In this document: in pieces, positions 5,084-6,317 of the stretch
Layout of the letters: every line of letters starts with the position of its first letter
Numbering within the stretch: position 1 is the stretch's first letter
Assembly: GCA_019313025.1 (NCBI GenBank)
Contig: JAFDCA010000436.1
Location: 1 to 6,317, forward strand
Length of the DNA: 6,317 bases
From: Deltaproteobacteria bacterium
GTDB lineage: Bacteria; Desulfobacterota; Desulfobacteria; Desulfobacterales; UBA11574
Reading direction: 5' to 3'
Program-made: the position numbers and the translations under genes
The notes under the pieces: model-generated
What the model was told of the DNA's origin: nothing
Seen by the model: the letters and a program-made list of their open reading frames with translations, nothing else
Database searches by the model: none

Positions 5084-5111
5084 CTGACACCTGACACCCG
5101 ACACCTGAAAC
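5084..5111. repeat. CTGACAC heptamer tandem repeat, four units
   Basis: Four contiguous 7-bp units without slips: CTGACAC (5084-5090), CTGACAC (5091-5097), CCGACAC (5098-5104), CTGAAAC (5105-5111). The first two are identical and the others differ by one base. This is the cleanest tract in the window, 20 bp before the start of the second epimerase. Confidence 0.8.
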
Positions 5112-5131
5112 CTTTTGAAAAGGGAAATAAT

Positions 5132-6157
<1,026 letters not shown>

Positions 6158-6164
6158 AGGCCTC

Positions 6165-6308
6165 GGAAATATATAAATATAAAAAGAAAATAAGCAATAA
6201 ATCATTATTTTAATAAATTTATAGCTAAAATTATAATTAAAGTAAAATATATTAATTATAATAATATTTTCTTTATTTAAATAAAATAATAATTATATAA
6301 ATAAACAA
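6165..6308. other. Extreme A/T-rich region
   Basis: Right after the epimerase stop the composition collapses: 6181-6300 has only 8 G or C in 120 bases (about 93% A+T). It contains the 14-bp palindrome TTTATTTAAATAAA (6272-6285) and stops abruptly at 6309, where CCCCGCGGC ends the window. No open frame of note and no terminator hairpin are visible. It may be a regulatory or nucleoid-protein-bound spacer, the edge of an acquired segment, or an assembly boundary. Confidence 0.7.
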
Positions 6309-6317
6309 CCCCGCGGC

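Larger units (their letters stand above)
4904..5131. other. Spacer between the two epimerase genes, made largely of repeat tracts
   Basis: No gene is seen in this 228 bp. Reading along it: GGAAG-type heptamers (to 4931), ATGGAGC/ATAGAGC-type units (4946-4972), TTGA/TTGG-type heptamers (4987-5028), a T-run region (5038-5068), then CTGACAC heptamers (5084-5111), and the ribosome binding site AAAAGGGA just before the next ATG. Co-transcription of the epimerases is possible, but a candidate promoter also lies inside. Confidence 0.55.

Noticed and set aside
3101..5111. CRISPR array
   Set aside because: The repeats are contiguous 7-8 bp units without unique spacers of 30 bp or so and no cas gene is present.

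Overview
This 6.3 kb window has moderate G+C and looks like chromosomal DNA of a Gram-negative bacterium. A lipobox lipoprotein, Shine-Dalgarno sites, a CheD/HDOD pair and nucleotide-sugar epimerases support that. The gene mix and the repeat-filled spacers remind me of sulfate-reducing Desulfobacterota, but this placement is an inference and no marker gene in the window fixes it.

Layout. (1) 1-348, minus strand: N-terminal part of a universal stress protein, cut by the window edge, with an in-frame TGA at codon 4. (2) 349-791: spacer with no gene and one weak promoter candidate. (3) 792-2408, plus strand: a three-gene cluster of a CheD-family protein lacking all three catalytic residues, an HDOD signalling protein translationally coupled to it by an ATGA overlap, and a 68-residue Lys/Arg-rich protein. 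(4) 2420-3466, minus strand: a YajG-like lipoprotein and, upstream of it, a small MoaD/ThiS-type sulfur carrier. The lipoprotein converges on the 68-residue gene with 11 bp between them. (5) 3467-3910: spacer carrying degenerate short-period repeats. (6) 3911-6157, plus strand: two paralogous extended-SDR nucleotide-sugar epimerases, probably a UDP-GlcNAc/UDP-Glc type 4-epimerase and a UDP-glucuronate 4-epimerase, separated by a 228 bp spacer full of heptamer repeats. (7) 6158-6317: an abrupt stretch of about 93% A+T followed by a few G/C bases.

How the genes work together. The cheD-like/HDOD/basic-protein group looks like one regulatory unit in which the CheD fold has probably become a binding module. 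The two epimerases would supply C4-epimerised UDP-sugars for a surface polysaccharide, although no glycosyltransferase is visible. The lipoprotein and MoaD-like genes show no clear link to either group.

Most unusual features: the catalytically empty CheD coupled to HDOD, and the intergenic DNA built from several different degenerate 7-bp (and one 8-bp) tandem repeats. One of these tracts runs through the stop codon of the first epimerase and appears to encode its C-terminal tail. I did not find a convincing new multi-gene defence or mobile system.
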